53,521 nucleotides of DNA from Anaerolineales bacterium (GCA_016935415.1 JAFGRA010000307.1:1-53521); one strand, 5' to 3'. Shown: positions 15,622-25,526, counted from the stretch's first letter. Notes: a model not told the origin generated them from the letters alone. A program made the numbers and translations.

Positions 15622-17600
15622 TCGATAAAAGCCGACGCTTTCCGATTATCTCTTTCCCAATCAAGGCGCGACCAGTTTGCGTCTTTTTTTATTTCAACAA
15701 CCTGCGCCGGGAAATCGACCTGAGTATAGAGGTTATCGTAACGAGGAAATTCGTGCGTGCGGATTTCCTCTTTGTTTAACAGGTATGGCCCTTTCCAGCC
15801 AAATTCGAGGCGACCCTGAGCAGGGGATTGATAGCTGACGCGTAGCCCGTTGAATGATAAGGGGGCAGCGCAAATCGTTTTAACGAATGTCGAGAAATTT
15901 CCGTTTTCCTGTTGGGAACCGAGTTCGCAAATCCAGATATTTTGCTGCCCTTCGGCAATGATTTCCCGGTTATTATCCTCGCCCGCGGCTTGCTGCCAGG
16001 TATAAGGCCGCCGTGAATGCAAGGCCAGATAGCTGGTATCTTTGTGCGCGAAAATCCATCCTTTACGCTCGATAACTTCATCGAACTGATCTCTGGGCAG
16101 CCAGGCGTGTGTAAAGAATAATTGGTTGGTGACGTATAGACCGGGCGCGCGACTGAGATTGTAGATTGCAATGAGGACATTCTTGTGTTGGACGACACGG
16201 GGCAGTGTACCTGAACCCGTCCAGTAGTTGGGGGTTGGGCCATCCCGGCGCGGCGGATGGGTGGTAAAGCAGACCGCGTCTGGACCGAGGGTGGCCTGCC
16301 AGATATGCTGCTGGTCGCCGCCATAGCCGGGGCGATAATGCAGGGCGCTGCTTAGCATGTAGTCCGAGGTGCGGTAGGTGTAGATGTTGACTTCCTCGCG
16401 CGTATTGCGGCAAACGTCGCGTTCGAGCAGGCGCGCCAGCCAGGGTAAGAGGTCGAAGCGGCGAATTGTGTCGATCAGACGTTTATGATTGGCAAAATCT
16501 TTGAAGAATGCGTTTTCCCACCAGTTAAATTCGTCGAACATGCGCATGGTCAGGTTGGCGGTGTGTGGGTGCAGGTAGGCTTCCAGACTGAGCAAGACCA
16601 TGCCGTCTTCGAGGTTGTCGAATTTCAGTCCCCAACGTTTCGCTTCAGACACTTTGATGCCCATGCGCTGGCGGTTTTCGAAGGTGGCGGGTGTATTGGC
16701 GATGTCGAAGATCACCTGTGGCAGGCGGTAGTTTTCGCTCATCGCAAACAGCACCACGCTCATGTTGTCGTAGCCGGAAAATACACCAGTTCCAAATAAC
16801 AGCTTGGCGATGTCCGTGGTGCCTTCCAAGCGCGCCCATTTCTTATATTCTTCGTAACTGCGGCCATGTGTGCTGCCGAATACGCCTTTGAAACTGTTGA
16901 GCGCCATGTCGAAAAGTAGCAGGTCGACGATCATTTTCGCGCGTTGGCGGAGTTCTTCGTCGGCGGCGAAGTCCAGCAAGTTGAGCAGGGCAGCGAGGTC
17001 TTTGTCGTAATACACGTTGGAAAGCCATTCGCTGAAACCGGTTTTGAAGCGCAAATCCAGCCAGCGCAGGATGCGCGGACGACTGAGTTCTATTTTTTGC
17101 CTGCCGGTGTGGCCGGTGTTCGAAAAGACTTCATCTGGGTACATCTGGCCAACCAGGTAGGCGGCGGTAGCGAATAGAATCTGGTGGTTTTCTGTCCAGG
17201 TACACATGTCATCGCGTCCTGGCTCATCAGGCCAGTATTTGAAGCCTAAGATAGCTGTTTTGGCGTGCTCGCGTAATTCCTGGCTGAAATGTTCCGGAAT
17301 CTGGTAAAGCATGCGGATGATGGCGTGTAGGGCGAAATCGGCGCAGTCGGCACGGGCTTCGATGAACTCGGTCAGCGTTTCGTGGATGATACCTTCGTGG
17401 GGCGTGCCACCGGCGGCAGCACGGGCGACTTCGTAGTAGGCGCGCTTGCTGTTGTGTTCTGGAGCGGGATTATGCAGGATGTGTTGCCAGAAGGCCTCTC
17501 GGCGTTGCTCGAAGCTGGGCGCGAAAACGGTTGTCGAATACGTGTCGGGAGTTTCTTGTTTGGGATAATTGGCGGGTGGGTAGGTCGGATGATCGCTCAA
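15618..17600 (-). CDS. Large soluble protein of unknown function (660 residues)
   Basis: The protein has no signal peptide and no membrane helix. The first 390 or so residues are helical and rich in Trp/Tyr/Arg, with motifs such as CTWTENHQILFATAAYL and FKGVFGSTHGRSYEEYKKW. The last 250 residues look beta-rich (ALHYRPGYGGDQQHIWQATL onward). A helical toroid followed by a beta-sandwich is the layout of heparinase/alginate-lyase type polysaccharide lyases, but I do not recognise the family and do not claim that activity. The start codon is TTG at 17600 with GGAG seven bases upstream. It has its own promoter and is divergent from the giant membrane protein gene. Confidence 0.75.
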   Translation of the reverse strand: MSDHPTYPPANYPKQETPDTYSTTVFAPSFEQRREAFWQHILHNPAPEHNSKRAYYEVARAAAGGTPHEGIIHETLTEFIEARADCADFALHAIIRMLYQIPEHFSQELREHAKTAILGFKYWPDEPGRDDMCTWTENHQILFATAAYLVGQMYPDEVFSNTGHTGRQKIELSRPRILRWLDLRFKTGFSEWLSNVYYDKDLAALLNLLDFAADEELRQRAKMIVDLLLFDMALNSFKGVFGSTHGRSYEEYKKWARLEGTTDIAKLLFGTGVFSGYDNMSVVLFAMSENYRLPQVIFDIANTPATFENRQRMGIKVSEAKRWGLKFDNLEDGMVLLSLEAYLHPHTANLTMRMFDEFNWWENAFFKDFANHKRLIDTIRRFDLLPWLARLLERDVCRNTREEVNIYTYRTSDYMLSSALHYRPGYGGDQQHIWQATLGPDAVCFTTHPPRRDGPTPNYWTGSGTLPRVVQHKNVLIAIYNLSRAPGLYVTNQLFFTHAWLPRDQFDEVIERKGWIFAHKDTSYLALHSRRPYTWQQAAGEDNNREIIAEGQQNIWICELGSQQENGNFSTFVKTICAAPLSFNGLRVSYQSPAQGRLEFGWKGPYLLNKEEIRTHEFPRYDNLYTQVDFPAQVVEIKKDANWSRLDWERDNRKASAFID

Positions 17601-17649
17601 GGTGCGGCTCCATTTGATGACAAAAAGAGGCTGTGTGGGCTACATAAAA

Positions 17650-17677
17650 ATCATACTCGATTTTTGCTGGTTGGCAA
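17650..17677 (-). promoter_or_regulatory. Promoter of the 660-residue protein gene
   Basis: On the minus strand TTGCCA (17672-17677) and TATGAT (17650-17655) are 16 bases apart. The start is expected near 17643, about 43 bases before the TTG codon. Confidence 0.5.
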
Positions 17678-17690
17678 GCACCAGGGAATA

Positions 17691-17733
17691 AACGCCCTGT
17701 ATTTTCAAGCACTCAGGTGCTTTTCCGGGCGTT
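17691..17733. repeat. Nested inverted repeat in a divergent intergenic region
   Basis: Outer arms AACGCCC (17691-17697) and GGGCGTT (17727-17733) enclose inner arms AAGCAC (17707-17712) and GTGCTT (17717-17722). No T run follows on either strand. It lies between the promoter of the minus-strand 660-residue gene and a TATAAT box (17766-17771) for the plus-strand giant gene. It could be a regulator site; I see no known operator in it. Confidence 0.4.
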
Positions 17734-17841
17734 CTTGGATGTGAACTGGATAGGCTGAAATCGTATATAATGGTTATTGGGTCGGTATGGTTTCGAAAAT
17801 TTGTTTTGCGTAATCCAACACGATCATGACCCAGAGGGTGT

Positions 17842-20800
17842 ATGCCTTGTCCGAAATGCAACCATTTAGAATATCAAGCGAATAAGCCCTGTCCTAACTG
17901 CAACTTCAGTGGGGATACAGATCAAATCGTCGAATTGACCCACATAAAGTGGATGCTGCGTGAAATCTATTCCTGGGAGCCAAATGAACTGCAAGCAGCA
18001 GAGCGGAGCGCGTTGGTATCCCGGTATACGACGCGCCTGCGAGAGCTTGAAATCCAATTGGGGTTGCGTGCCCGGCCTTTTGCGGCCGAAGAGGCGCCAC
18101 AGCGTTGGCAGGAATTGATCCGGCTGGAAGCATTTTTTAATTTGCTGACTACCTGGCAAAACGCCCACGCCCTGGATGCCAAATCCTCGCAAGCTTTACG
18201 GGGCGATATCTGGGCGCAGATCAAGGATTTGCGGAAGCGGTTGGAAGACTTCGAACGCCCGAAGTACCCAGAAACACAACAGGAGCAGCTTGAAGTCAAC
18301 ATTTTCCTGTTGGAGCAAATCCAACTGTACCAGGATGAGGGGAAACTCCATTTCCTGGATAGTAAAGTGTTGTCCGACCTGCATCAACAAAAGAAGGAAT
18401 TAGAGATCGCGCTGGGCTTGCAGTCTACGCCGGAAGAGAGCGGGGATAGTGTAGAAGAAATTGAAGTAGAGGCGCAGCCGGAACAAGTATATGAAGTCCC
18501 GGAAATAGCCGATATCATTCCGCCTCCGCCCAAGCTGCCGCTGCGCGAGCGCATTATGCGCTCGATGTTGTCCGAGCGAACGCTTCAAGCTGTGCTTTTC
18601 CTGGGTATCTTTTTGCTGTTCTCTGCGGCGCTTTCCTTTGTGATTTGGGGCTGGCAAAATTTTTCGGCAGCCGTACGGGTAGCAATCCCTATTGCCTTTA
18701 CGCTGGTATTCTTCCTGATTGGTTGGTACGTGCGCGAGAAAACACCGCTCAGTCGATCGGGGGTAGCGATCGAGGCGATTGCGGCGTTGTTGATCCCGAT
18801 TGACTTTTATACGGTTTATGCCAATTACGGTAACCCGCCGGATTATTGGTCTGAATTCTGGCTGTTGACTTCTGTTTTATGCTTGGGAGCCTATATACTT
18901 TTGACGTTGAACATCCAGAGTGAGTTCTTTGGGTATCTGGTGGTCACTGCGGCAGGCAGTGTGGTGCTTTCCACGATTGAAATCTTCGATCTGTCGCGCG
19001 ATTGGTATCCAGCCGGACTTTCGGTGTTGGCGGTGGTAGCATTGGTTATTGCCACGCTGCTCTCGCGGCGCCCAGAGCCGGGAGAGATGGATATATTTGC
19101 TGCCCCCTTCCGCTATATGGCGTTGCTGATCCCTGGTATCTTGATGCCGCTGACGCTGGGATGGCGTATGATCGACCGCAGTACATACGATTCATTGCAT
19201 TATGCAATGACGGCCAGTTGGCTGTTGGGTAGCTTGATCTTTGGTTGGGGGGCAATTTACCATCGCAGCCGCAGCCTGGGCTTGCTGGCCCCTACCGCAT
19301 TACCGATCTCGATCTATATGCTGCAGGGGGCGATCTTCGACGCCATCGGGACAAATCTGGCCTGGCAGGCTTTCGGAATCGCGCTGATCGTGCCGTATTA
19401 CTTCTATTCTGGGTGGTACCTATCCCAAAAAGATGATGCTGTGTTCCAAGGACATGGGCGGGTATTGAACGTGTGGGGGACGGTTTTGCTGATCGTGATG
19501 CCGTTTTGGGCGCTCACCGATCTGCGCAGCGGGGCAGCGGCGGCGAGCACACATGCAGTGCTGGCGGGGGCAGCAATCTTGGCCGCGGGGTTGTGGCAAC
19601 GCCCGCGGTATCTTTACGTGGCTTCGGTATTGGCTGCCAGTGCAACCAGCTTTTTTGTCAGCGAAATTGGGTTTACAACCAGTGAGGTGAGCGTTGGTTG
19701 GGCGTCCCTGGCGATACTACACGTTGTGACTGCTTTTTGGCTCGGCCGGACACATTTTAATGCAGGGAAACGCTTTATCACGCCGCTCGTGCGCGCCGGT
19801 TATGCGATCTCACTGCTGGCAATCCTGCTGGCGCTTGTGCAATATGATGGACAATTGCTATCGTATTCACTGGGGAACTGGATTCTGTTGACGATCTGGG
19901 GAGCTAGACTGGCCTATCTAAACGCTCCTGGATTTGCGACTGAGAAAGAGCGCTACCGCACGCGCTTCCACTGGCTTGCGGCGTTGGCTATGCCTTTCTG
20001 GTTGTGGGTAATTATCAACAACCAGCAGCCTGCTGATGAAGTCCTGCCGCTGGCATTGACCGGTTTAGCCTGGGGAATGGCGTTGGTCAGTTATCGTCTC
20101 AAAAAATTCGATCGGGCTTTCCATTTGCCCTGGTACTTGACTGGCTTGGTGGTTAATCATATTGCTGTGTTGGTAGCGATCGGAACACTCGGTTTCAGCT
20201 ATACGCTATCCTTCGTGGTGCTGGCGCTGGGCGGGTTGTTTTTGACGGATGCTTTTGCCGTTCACGTTTCGCGAGAACTTTTTCCGGGCGGATTGGTTGG
20301 CGTCGTCGGGCTAATCCTTTTGATGCATGAATTCGAATTGACGCGGGAAGAAATTGCCTTTGGTATCGGTGTGTTGGTAACGGTGTACTTCCTGTCCGGG
20401 TTGTTGATCGAACGCCTTAAGTCGCAAGTCTTCACGGGAGAGTTCTTAGTTCCTCTGTATGCCAGCGCGCATCTCTTGACTTTGGTCATATTGTTGATCC
20501 TTTATAGCCGTCCTCTCGATCAGTTTGTTTTCCGTGGCGAGTGGACGGATGCGATGCGTTTGTGGGGAGCGGGGACGCAGTTGGTATTGGGGATTATGTA
20601 TGGCTTTTTTGCCTGGGGTAAATATAAAGAAGTTTGGGGGCACGTTGCAGCCTGGTTGGGGGCAGCCGGAGGCGGATTCATCGCCATTATTCTGAGCAGC
20701 GGTAGCGGGCGTTCGGCGGTGATAGCTGCCGTTGTGGCAATCGTTTATGTGTTGGCGGAACGAGGACTGCATCATGGACGCCGCTTGCTGCGATTATCTG

Positions 20801-23625
20801 TTCGCTTGCGGGCGTACGACCGTCTGGCGTGGCACTTGTACAGGCGTCCATTATTGTTTGCAGGATGGGTGGTCTCGGCCGGGGCAATTGGCCTAGCGTT
20901 GGTACGCAACTTGTGGATATTAGGTGGGCAGCGTATCCAACAAACCTGGGCAGTGGTCTGCCTACTGCTGGTGGTGGCGCTTTATGCGCTCTCAGCACGC
21001 TTGTTCCGGCGAGCGCGCTTCGTGTGGTTGGCAGCGTTGGTGCTGTTTGTGCCCTGGACGATCCTGACTCGGATGGGCTGGTTTTTCAAGTGGCGTTTCT
21101 CTATTCCCGAATTCGCGATCAGTTGGGTCATGCTGGCCTGGTTGCTTTACGTCATCGGCCTGTATTTAAAGCCCAGGATTCAACCGAAATATGTGTTGCC
21201 GCTGAATGTTGTGACACAAGTGTTGCTTGTATTCGCGTTGTTCTGGGGTATCGCTGATGTGGATACCGGCAAATATAGTTTCGGATTGGCAATAGGTCTG
21301 TATGTGTTGGCTGCCTGGCTGGATTATAGAATGTTGGCGGGAGCGAATGAAAGTATGTCGGTTATAAAAGCGAGCCGGTATCTGTATCTGGCGTTGCTTT
21401 TGGTGCCGGTGTGGTGCGTGTATTTGCTGGCCTGGAGTCTCCCACAGGCACAGCACGAACTTTATGGGGTGATGTTTTTGGCGTTTGGCATAATAGGGGT
21501 GCTGGTCGGACGTTGGTTCCGGCGACGGAGAGCAGTATCTGAGCAATGCGAACGATACGCCCTACCAGCCTACCTGACCGGCTATTTGGCTTTGATCGTG
21601 GGTACGATGTTGGTCGCCCACATCCCTACCTTGCTGGCGTTTGGGCTGGTCTACGCTGCTCTGGTGATGCTTTTGTCGGCGCGCCTATTTCGCAACCCCG
21701 GCTGGGTATATCCCGCCGCGATTTTTCTTGCGCTGGCGCTGCTACTGGCGATGCATGAAGCCGAAATCGACGTCAATCGACAAGGTTGGGGATTGATCGC
21801 GCTGGCAGCCGTTTATCTGATGTTGGCCTGGCTGCTGCGCCGGGTGAAGCTACCTGCTTACGGCACGGCTTTGCTGGCGACCGGATTTGCATTGATCGCC
21901 TTTGGCCTGCCGCCATCCAGCCAAGATCAGGACGGCGCCTTGTGGGGATACGGCGCAGCAGCATTTTTATATGTGGTGAGTGCCTTTTGGCTGAGACAGC
22001 CGCTGCTGTTGACCCCGGCATGTGCGCTAGTGATAGTTCCTTATGCAATTGGTATCCAGAAATTAGAAATCTCCTCGGACTGGGTTGGCTTGAGCCTATA
22101 TCCGGGAGCGGTTGCAGCGCTGGTGGTGGCCTGGATGCTGGATAAGCACCAAGGGATGCCCAAGCAATTCCCGTGGAACGCTCCGGAAAAATGGCCGGTT
22201 GCGGTAGGGAATCGTTTCTTCGGTTGGTGGGGTTTGCCGCTATATATACTGGGGTTTGGCCTGGCAACCTTTAGCCCAATCTTCACCGCCGGACGAGATG
22301 ACCTGGTAGCCCTGAATTGTTTGCTGCTCATGCTGGTGTTTGCCTGGGCCGTTTACCGTTTCCGGTTGCGCGGCTGGCTGTTCGCCAGTGTTGCGGCGGG
22401 GCACCTGGCATACGCCTTCTTGCTGCGCTCGTGGGGCTGGTGGCGCTACCCAGTACATGCCTGGATGCATTTCCTGCCGGTGAGCGTATTGACAGCGTTG
22501 GCAGCTATCTGGGTGATGCGTAGGTTAGGCGAGAAATCGCCGCTGACGAAAGAGTATTGGCACGTGGGCTGGTCACGTCCATTGTTCTTGATCGCAGCTT
22601 TCGATATTTTGATCTCACAACTCGGCAGCCTGGCTCTCGCCGATGCGGCTGCGCTGATCACCTTGGTCAATGCTTTACTGATTGCTTTCTGGTCTTCGGC
22701 CCTGTACGCGCCCAATTTGCTTTACGCCAGCAGCATTCTAGGCCTGGTTTCGCTTGGGCAGTGGCTGATGTTCAAGTTGGAATCTTTGGAGCGGATCCTG
22801 CCGGCGTATGCCTTATTGACACTGGCGTACGCTGTGATTGGTTATGGCCTGACGTTGTTGAAGCGGGGGCGTGAGCATTCTGTACCGGGCTGGTTGGCGG
22901 CCTGGGAGAAACCATTCCAGTTAAGCAGCCGGGTGCTGTCATTCTTGTTACTTTTCTGTACGGCCGTTTTTGGTTTCCCCTTGGCGTATTGGAGTTTGCG
23001 AGCTGTCTTTGGATTCGCATTCCGCCACCTGGTCATCTTGGAAAAGGTGCGGATGGTGATCGAGGTTTTCTCCTTCATTGGGTTAGCCTACTTAGCTAGA
23101 GCGTTTGCTTACCGCCGTACGCGCCTGTCCTACTCTGCCAGCGGCTTGCTGCTGGTGAGCTGGTTGCTGTATGCCTTTTATATACAACAATGGGATAACC
23201 TTGCCAGGGTGCAGTGGTACGTGATCCCAACCGGGTTGTACATCCTGGGAGTGGCTTTCCTGGAATGGCGACAGGGAAACAAGACGCTGGCGCGCTGGCT
23301 GGACTATACTGCTATGCTGCTTATGCTGGGGTCGTTATTCCGGCAGACATTGGCGTTTGGATGGAGCTATGCCTTAATGCTTGGCCTTGAAGGTTTCCTC
23401 ACAATCTGGTGGGGCAGCGCCCGGCGGCTGCGGCGTTTTCTGTACGCCGGGATGGTCGGCGTGATTCTGGCGACCGTGGGACAACTTATCAACTCTTTGC
23501 AATCCATCAACCAGTGGATCACCTTTGGCATTATTGGTATTCTATTAGTGGTAGCAGCGATCTTCATCGAACGCCGTCTGGAGCAACTGAAAGCCTGGCA
23601 AGAATTATTGGAATCCTGGGAATAG
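17842..23625 (+). CDS. Giant polytopic membrane protein with N-terminal zinc ribbon (SCO7613-like)
   Basis: A 1927-residue protein. Residues 3-20 hold two CPxC pairs (CPKC, CPNC) forming a zinc ribbon. Residues 30-220 are a helical, charged cytosolic region, then an acidic/Pro linker. From about residue 245 to the end there is continuous hydrophobic helix after helix. In the part I indexed, a Tyr/Leu-rich segment ending in a basic pair recurs at residues 1048, 1103, 1154, 1219, 1276, 1325 and 1377 (for example YALSARLFRR, YVLAAWLDYR, YLMLAWLLRR). This means a two-helix unit of roughly 55 residues. The layout matches the family named after Streptomyces SCO7613, which has no known function. It is co-transcribed with a PrsW protease (3-base gap) and an LmeA-like gene. 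A TATAAT box lies at 17766-17771. Confidence 0.85.
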   Translation: MPCPKCNHLEYQANKPCPNCNFSGDTDQIVELTHIKWMLREIYSWEPNELQAAERSALVSRYTTRLRELEIQLGLRARPFAAEEAPQRWQELIRLEAFFNLLTTWQNAHALDAKSSQALRGDIWAQIKDLRKRLEDFERPKYPETQQEQLEVNIFLLEQIQLYQDEGKLHFLDSKVLSDLHQQKKELEIALGLQSTPEESGDSVEEIEVEAQPEQVYEVPEIADIIPPPPKLPLRERIMRSMLSERTLQAVLFLGIFLLFSAALSFVIWGWQNFSAAVRVAIPIAFTLVFFLIGWYVREKTPLSRSGVAIEAIAALLIPIDFYTVYANYGNPPDYWSEFWLLTSVLCLGAYILLTLNIQSEFFGYLVVTAAGSVVLSTIEIFDLSRDWYPAGLSVLAVVALVIATLLSRRPEPGEMDIFAAPFRYMALLIPGILMPLTLGWRMIDRSTYDSLHYAMTASWLLGSLIFGWGAIYHRSRSLGLLAPTALPISIYMLQGAIFDAIGTNLAWQAFGIALIVPYYFYSGWYLSQKDDAVFQGHGRVLNVWGTVLLIVMPFWALTDLRSGAAAASTHAVLAGAAILAAGLWQRPRYLYVASVLAASATSFFVSEIGFTTSEVSVGWASLAILHVVTAFWLGRTHFNAGKRFITPLVRAGYAISLLAILLALVQYDGQLLSYSLGNWILLTIWGARLAYLNAPGFATEKERYRTRFHWLAALAMPFWLWVIINNQQPADEVLPLALTGLAWGMALVSYRLKKFDRAFHLPWYLTGLVVNHIAVLVAIGTLGFSYTLSFVVLALGGLFLTDAFAVHVSRELFPGGLVGVVGLILLMHEFELTREEIAFGIGVLVTVYFLSGLLIERLKSQVFTGEFLVPLYASAHLLTLVILLILYSRPLDQFVFRGEWTDAMRLWGAGTQLVLGIMYGFFAWGKYKEVWGHVAAWLGAAGGGFIAIILSSGSGRSAVIAAVVAIVYVLAERGLHHGRRLLRLSVRLRAYDRLAWHLYRRPLLFAGWVVSAGAIGLALVRNLWILGGQRIQQTWAVVCLLLVVALYALSARLFRRARFVWLAALVLFVPWTILTRMGWFFKWRFSIPEFAISWVMLAWLLYVIGLYLKPRIQPKYVLPLNVVTQVLLVFALFWGIADVDTGKYSFGLAIGLYVLAAWLDYRMLAGANESMSVIKASRYLYLALLLVPVWCVYLLAWSLPQAQHELYGVMFLAFGIIGVLVGRWFRRRRAVSEQCERYALPAYLTGYLALIVGTMLVAHIPTLLAFGLVYAALVMLLSARLFRNPGWVYPAAIFLALALLLAMHEAEIDVNRQGWGLIALAAVYLMLAWLLRRVKLPAYGTALLATGFALIAFGLPPSSQDQDGALWGYGAAAFLYVVSAFWLRQPLLLTPACALVIVPYAIGIQKLEISSDWVGLSLYPGAVAALVVAWMLDKHQGMPKQFPWNAPEKWPVAVGNRFFGWWGLPLYILGFGLATFSPIFTAGRDDLVALNCLLLMLVFAWAVYRFRLRGWLFASVAAGHLAYAFLLRSWGWWRYPVHAWMHFLPVSVLTALAAIWVMRRLGEKSPLTKEYWHVGWSRPLFLIAAFDILISQLGSLALADAAALITLVNALLIAFWSSALYAPNLLYASSILGLVSLGQWLMFKLESLERILPAYALLTLAYAVIGYGLTLLKRGREHSVPGWLAAWEKPFQLSSRVLSFLLLFCTAVFGFPLAYWSLRAVFGFAFRHLVILEKVRMVIEVFSFIGLAYLARAFAYRRTRLSYSASGLLLVSWLLYAFYIQQWDNLARVQWYVIPTGLYILGVAFLEWRQGNKTLARWLDYTAMLLMLGSLFRQTLAFGWSYALMLGLEGFLTIWWGSARRLRRFLYAGMVGVILATVGQLINSLQSINQWITFGIIGILLVVAAIFIERRLEQLKAWQELLESWE

Positions 23626-23628
23626 ACC

Positions 23629-24939
23629 ATGAGTGTTGAAACTGTGAAAGAAAAATCCATAAAGAACATGCCAGGTCAAATGCCTTTATGGCAAAAGCGC
23701 ACGATCAAGGTAATTGGCATACTGATGGCCATTGTGGGTCTTCCGGTGGGGGTTGCTTCTTTGTGCGTCGGTTTACTTTCGATTATCGATGGATCTACTG
23801 GTCAAGGTCTTGCCGTGCTTCTATTTGGATTGCTCGCGTTCGGTGGTGGATTATTAACCGCCTACCATGCAAATGCGTCAATTGACAAAAGGCCTTCCAA
23901 ACCGCTGAAGCTCCCCAAAGAATGGGTATTGGTGGGTGCGTTCGTTCTATTAGTCTATCTGGGGGTATTGATCTCTCCGGTTGGAGACGATGGTGTTGTG
24001 TTCGCGCCAGTCTTGATCGTGCTGGCGTTGCTGCCACCTACCTGGGCGATGGCGTGGTTCCGGCGCAATCAGCCGGATACGTTGACCGCACGGCGTGGGA
24101 TTGTAGCTTTGATCGGTGGGGCAACGGTTAGTGTGTTATTTGCCCTGCTGTTGGAAGTCCTCTTCCCAACGATCATCCTTTCATTGGTTTACGAGCTTTA
24201 CGGTTCGGTTTTGGTAAGTGTGCGGACGTTACTAAGAGAGTTAGCCTGGCGGGAGATCGCCAGGGCGCTCACCAGTCCCGGCTTTATCTTCGCATTCGTT
24301 CACCTGGCGATCGTGGCACCGCTGGCAGAGGAGCTTGCCAAGCCACTGGTTACCTTGCCGGTGATTGGATATCTATCCAAACGGGAAGCATTCCTGGTTG
24401 GGGCGATGGCCGGGATTGGCTTTGCGGCAGTGGAGAATGTGCTCTACGCTGGGTTTGGTTTTTCCTTCTGGGCGGGTATCCTGGTAGTGCGCGCTTTGGG
24501 TGGCGCGATCCACCCGTTGGGTTCGGGGTTGGTAGCCGCGGGGTGGCAGGGAGTTCTCCGTCGTGAAAAGGATGCGCTGCGCAAGTGGTTGAGTTATTTT
24601 GGACTGGCAGTCGGAATCCACGCGCTATGGAACGGTGGTTCGCTTTTGGTGATCACGTTGGCAGGTGCGCAATTCTTTGGAGATTTACCGCCCGAGATCG
24701 ATGTGCTGGGACTGTCGGCGGGTGGCACGACTCTGGCATTTTTGATTGTCTTGGGGTTAGCGGCATTGTGGTTGGGTGAAGCGATATTCAAAACCGAGGG
24801 CTCAGATTCTGAGCGAGATGCCGACGTGATGGAAGAATTGTTCATGGTGTCGGACCGGGCGATGGCGATCTGGGCGTTTGCTTGCCTGGTTGCCTTTGTA
24901 CCAGCCGGGATCGCTGGGTTACAACTAATTTTGCGGTGA
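23629..24939 (+). CDS. PrsW-type intramembrane metalloprotease
   Basis: A 436-residue polytopic protein. The PrsW/Abi-clan active-site motifs are in order: LAEELAKPL (E234, E235, K238), the VENVLYAG segment, GGAIHPLGSGL and VGIHALWNGG (metal-binding His residues). The N-terminal third contains extra membrane helices absent from Bacillus PrsW, and a cytosolic loop follows at about residues 386-406. PrsW cleaves the anti-sigma factor RsiW in Bacillus. No anti-sigma gene is adjacent here, so its substrate is unknown. It starts three bases after the giant membrane protein gene, which makes that protein or the downstream anchored protein natural candidates. Confidence 0.85.
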   Translation: MSVETVKEKSIKNMPGQMPLWQKRTIKVIGILMAIVGLPVGVASLCVGLLSIIDGSTGQGLAVLLFGLLAFGGGLLTAYHANASIDKRPSKPLKLPKEWVLVGAFVLLVYLGVLISPVGDDGVVFAPVLIVLALLPPTWAMAWFRRNQPDTLTARRGIVALIGGATVSVLFALLLEVLFPTIILSLVYELYGSVLVSVRTLLRELAWREIARALTSPGFIFAFVHLAIVAPLAEELAKPLVTLPVIGYLSKREAFLVGAMAGIGFAAVENVLYAGFGFSFWAGILVVRALGGAIHPLGSGLVAAGWQGVLRREKDALRKWLSYFGLAVGIHALWNGGSLLVITLAGAQFFGDLPPEIDVLGLSAGGTTLAFLIVLGLAALWLGEAIFKTEGSDSERDADVMEELFMVSDRAMAIWAFACLVAFVPAGIAGLQLILR

Positions 24940-24954
24940 TGGTGAAAAGCGGTT

Positions 24955-25512
24955 ATGAAGGCACCTAAGTTTTTACGTAAGCTGAATATCAACACGCTGT
25001 TCGTGGTGATCCTAATCGTCGCTAACCTTTTTACCTGGCTGCGGTTGCTGCTGGCCATGCCGGAACCATACCTAGTCGACCCGGTGCGCGATCCCGAAGT
25101 GGTCGCTTTGCTCGAGTATATCCGTTCTGGAGAGCATTCAGGCGAGGAGTGGGTGGTGCACTTGACTGAGGAAGAGGCCGAGCAGACGATTGCCTGGTAC
25201 TTGAATCGCTACCCGCAAATCCCGTTTGCGCATCCACACGTGGAAATCACGTCCGATTATGTATTTGGCGAAGGCGACGCGACAATCACCGGATTGCGTG
25301 TGCATGTAAGTGGCAAGGCCAGTGTAACCTTGGAAAACGGCTTACCCAAGGTCGAAATTTTAGAATTAAGCCTGCCGCTGCCGCGACCAATCCGACAGGC
25401 ATTAGAACAGGAAATTGACAGGCAACTCCAACGCGCCGATTTGCTGCCGGTGCGTTTTACGTCAGCGGAATGGCATGATGGCGAAGTGATCGTTGAGGGG
25501 ATTATTCGATAA
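24955..25512 (+). CDS. Membrane-anchored LmeA/DUF2993-like protein
   Basis: A 185-residue protein with one N-terminal membrane helix (about residues 13-34, NTLFVVILIVANLFTWLRLL) and an extracytoplasmic domain. The domain begins HLTEEEAEQTIAWYL, continues with beta strands (VEITSDYVFGEGDATITGL, VHVSGKASVTLENG) and ends FTSAEWHDGEVIVEGIIR. This order resembles the LmeA/DUF2993 and YpmS fold, a tubular lipid-binding type domain. The match is by pattern only. It is the third gene of the giant protein-PrsW unit, 15 bases after the protease gene. Confidence 0.65.
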   Translation: MKAPKFLRKLNINTLFVVILIVANLFTWLRLLLAMPEPYLVDPVRDPEVVALLEYIRSGEHSGEEWVVHLTEEEAEQTIAWYLNRYPQIPFAHPHVEITSDYVFGEGDATITGLRVHVSGKASVTLENGLPKVEILELSLPLPRPIRQALEQEIDRQLQRADLLPVRFTSAEWHDGEVIVEGIIR

Positions 25513-25526
25513 TTGCAGCAGTTATC

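Noticed and set aside
17691-17733. Nested hairpin as a terminator
   Set aside because: No T run follows on either strand and the flanking genes are divergent.
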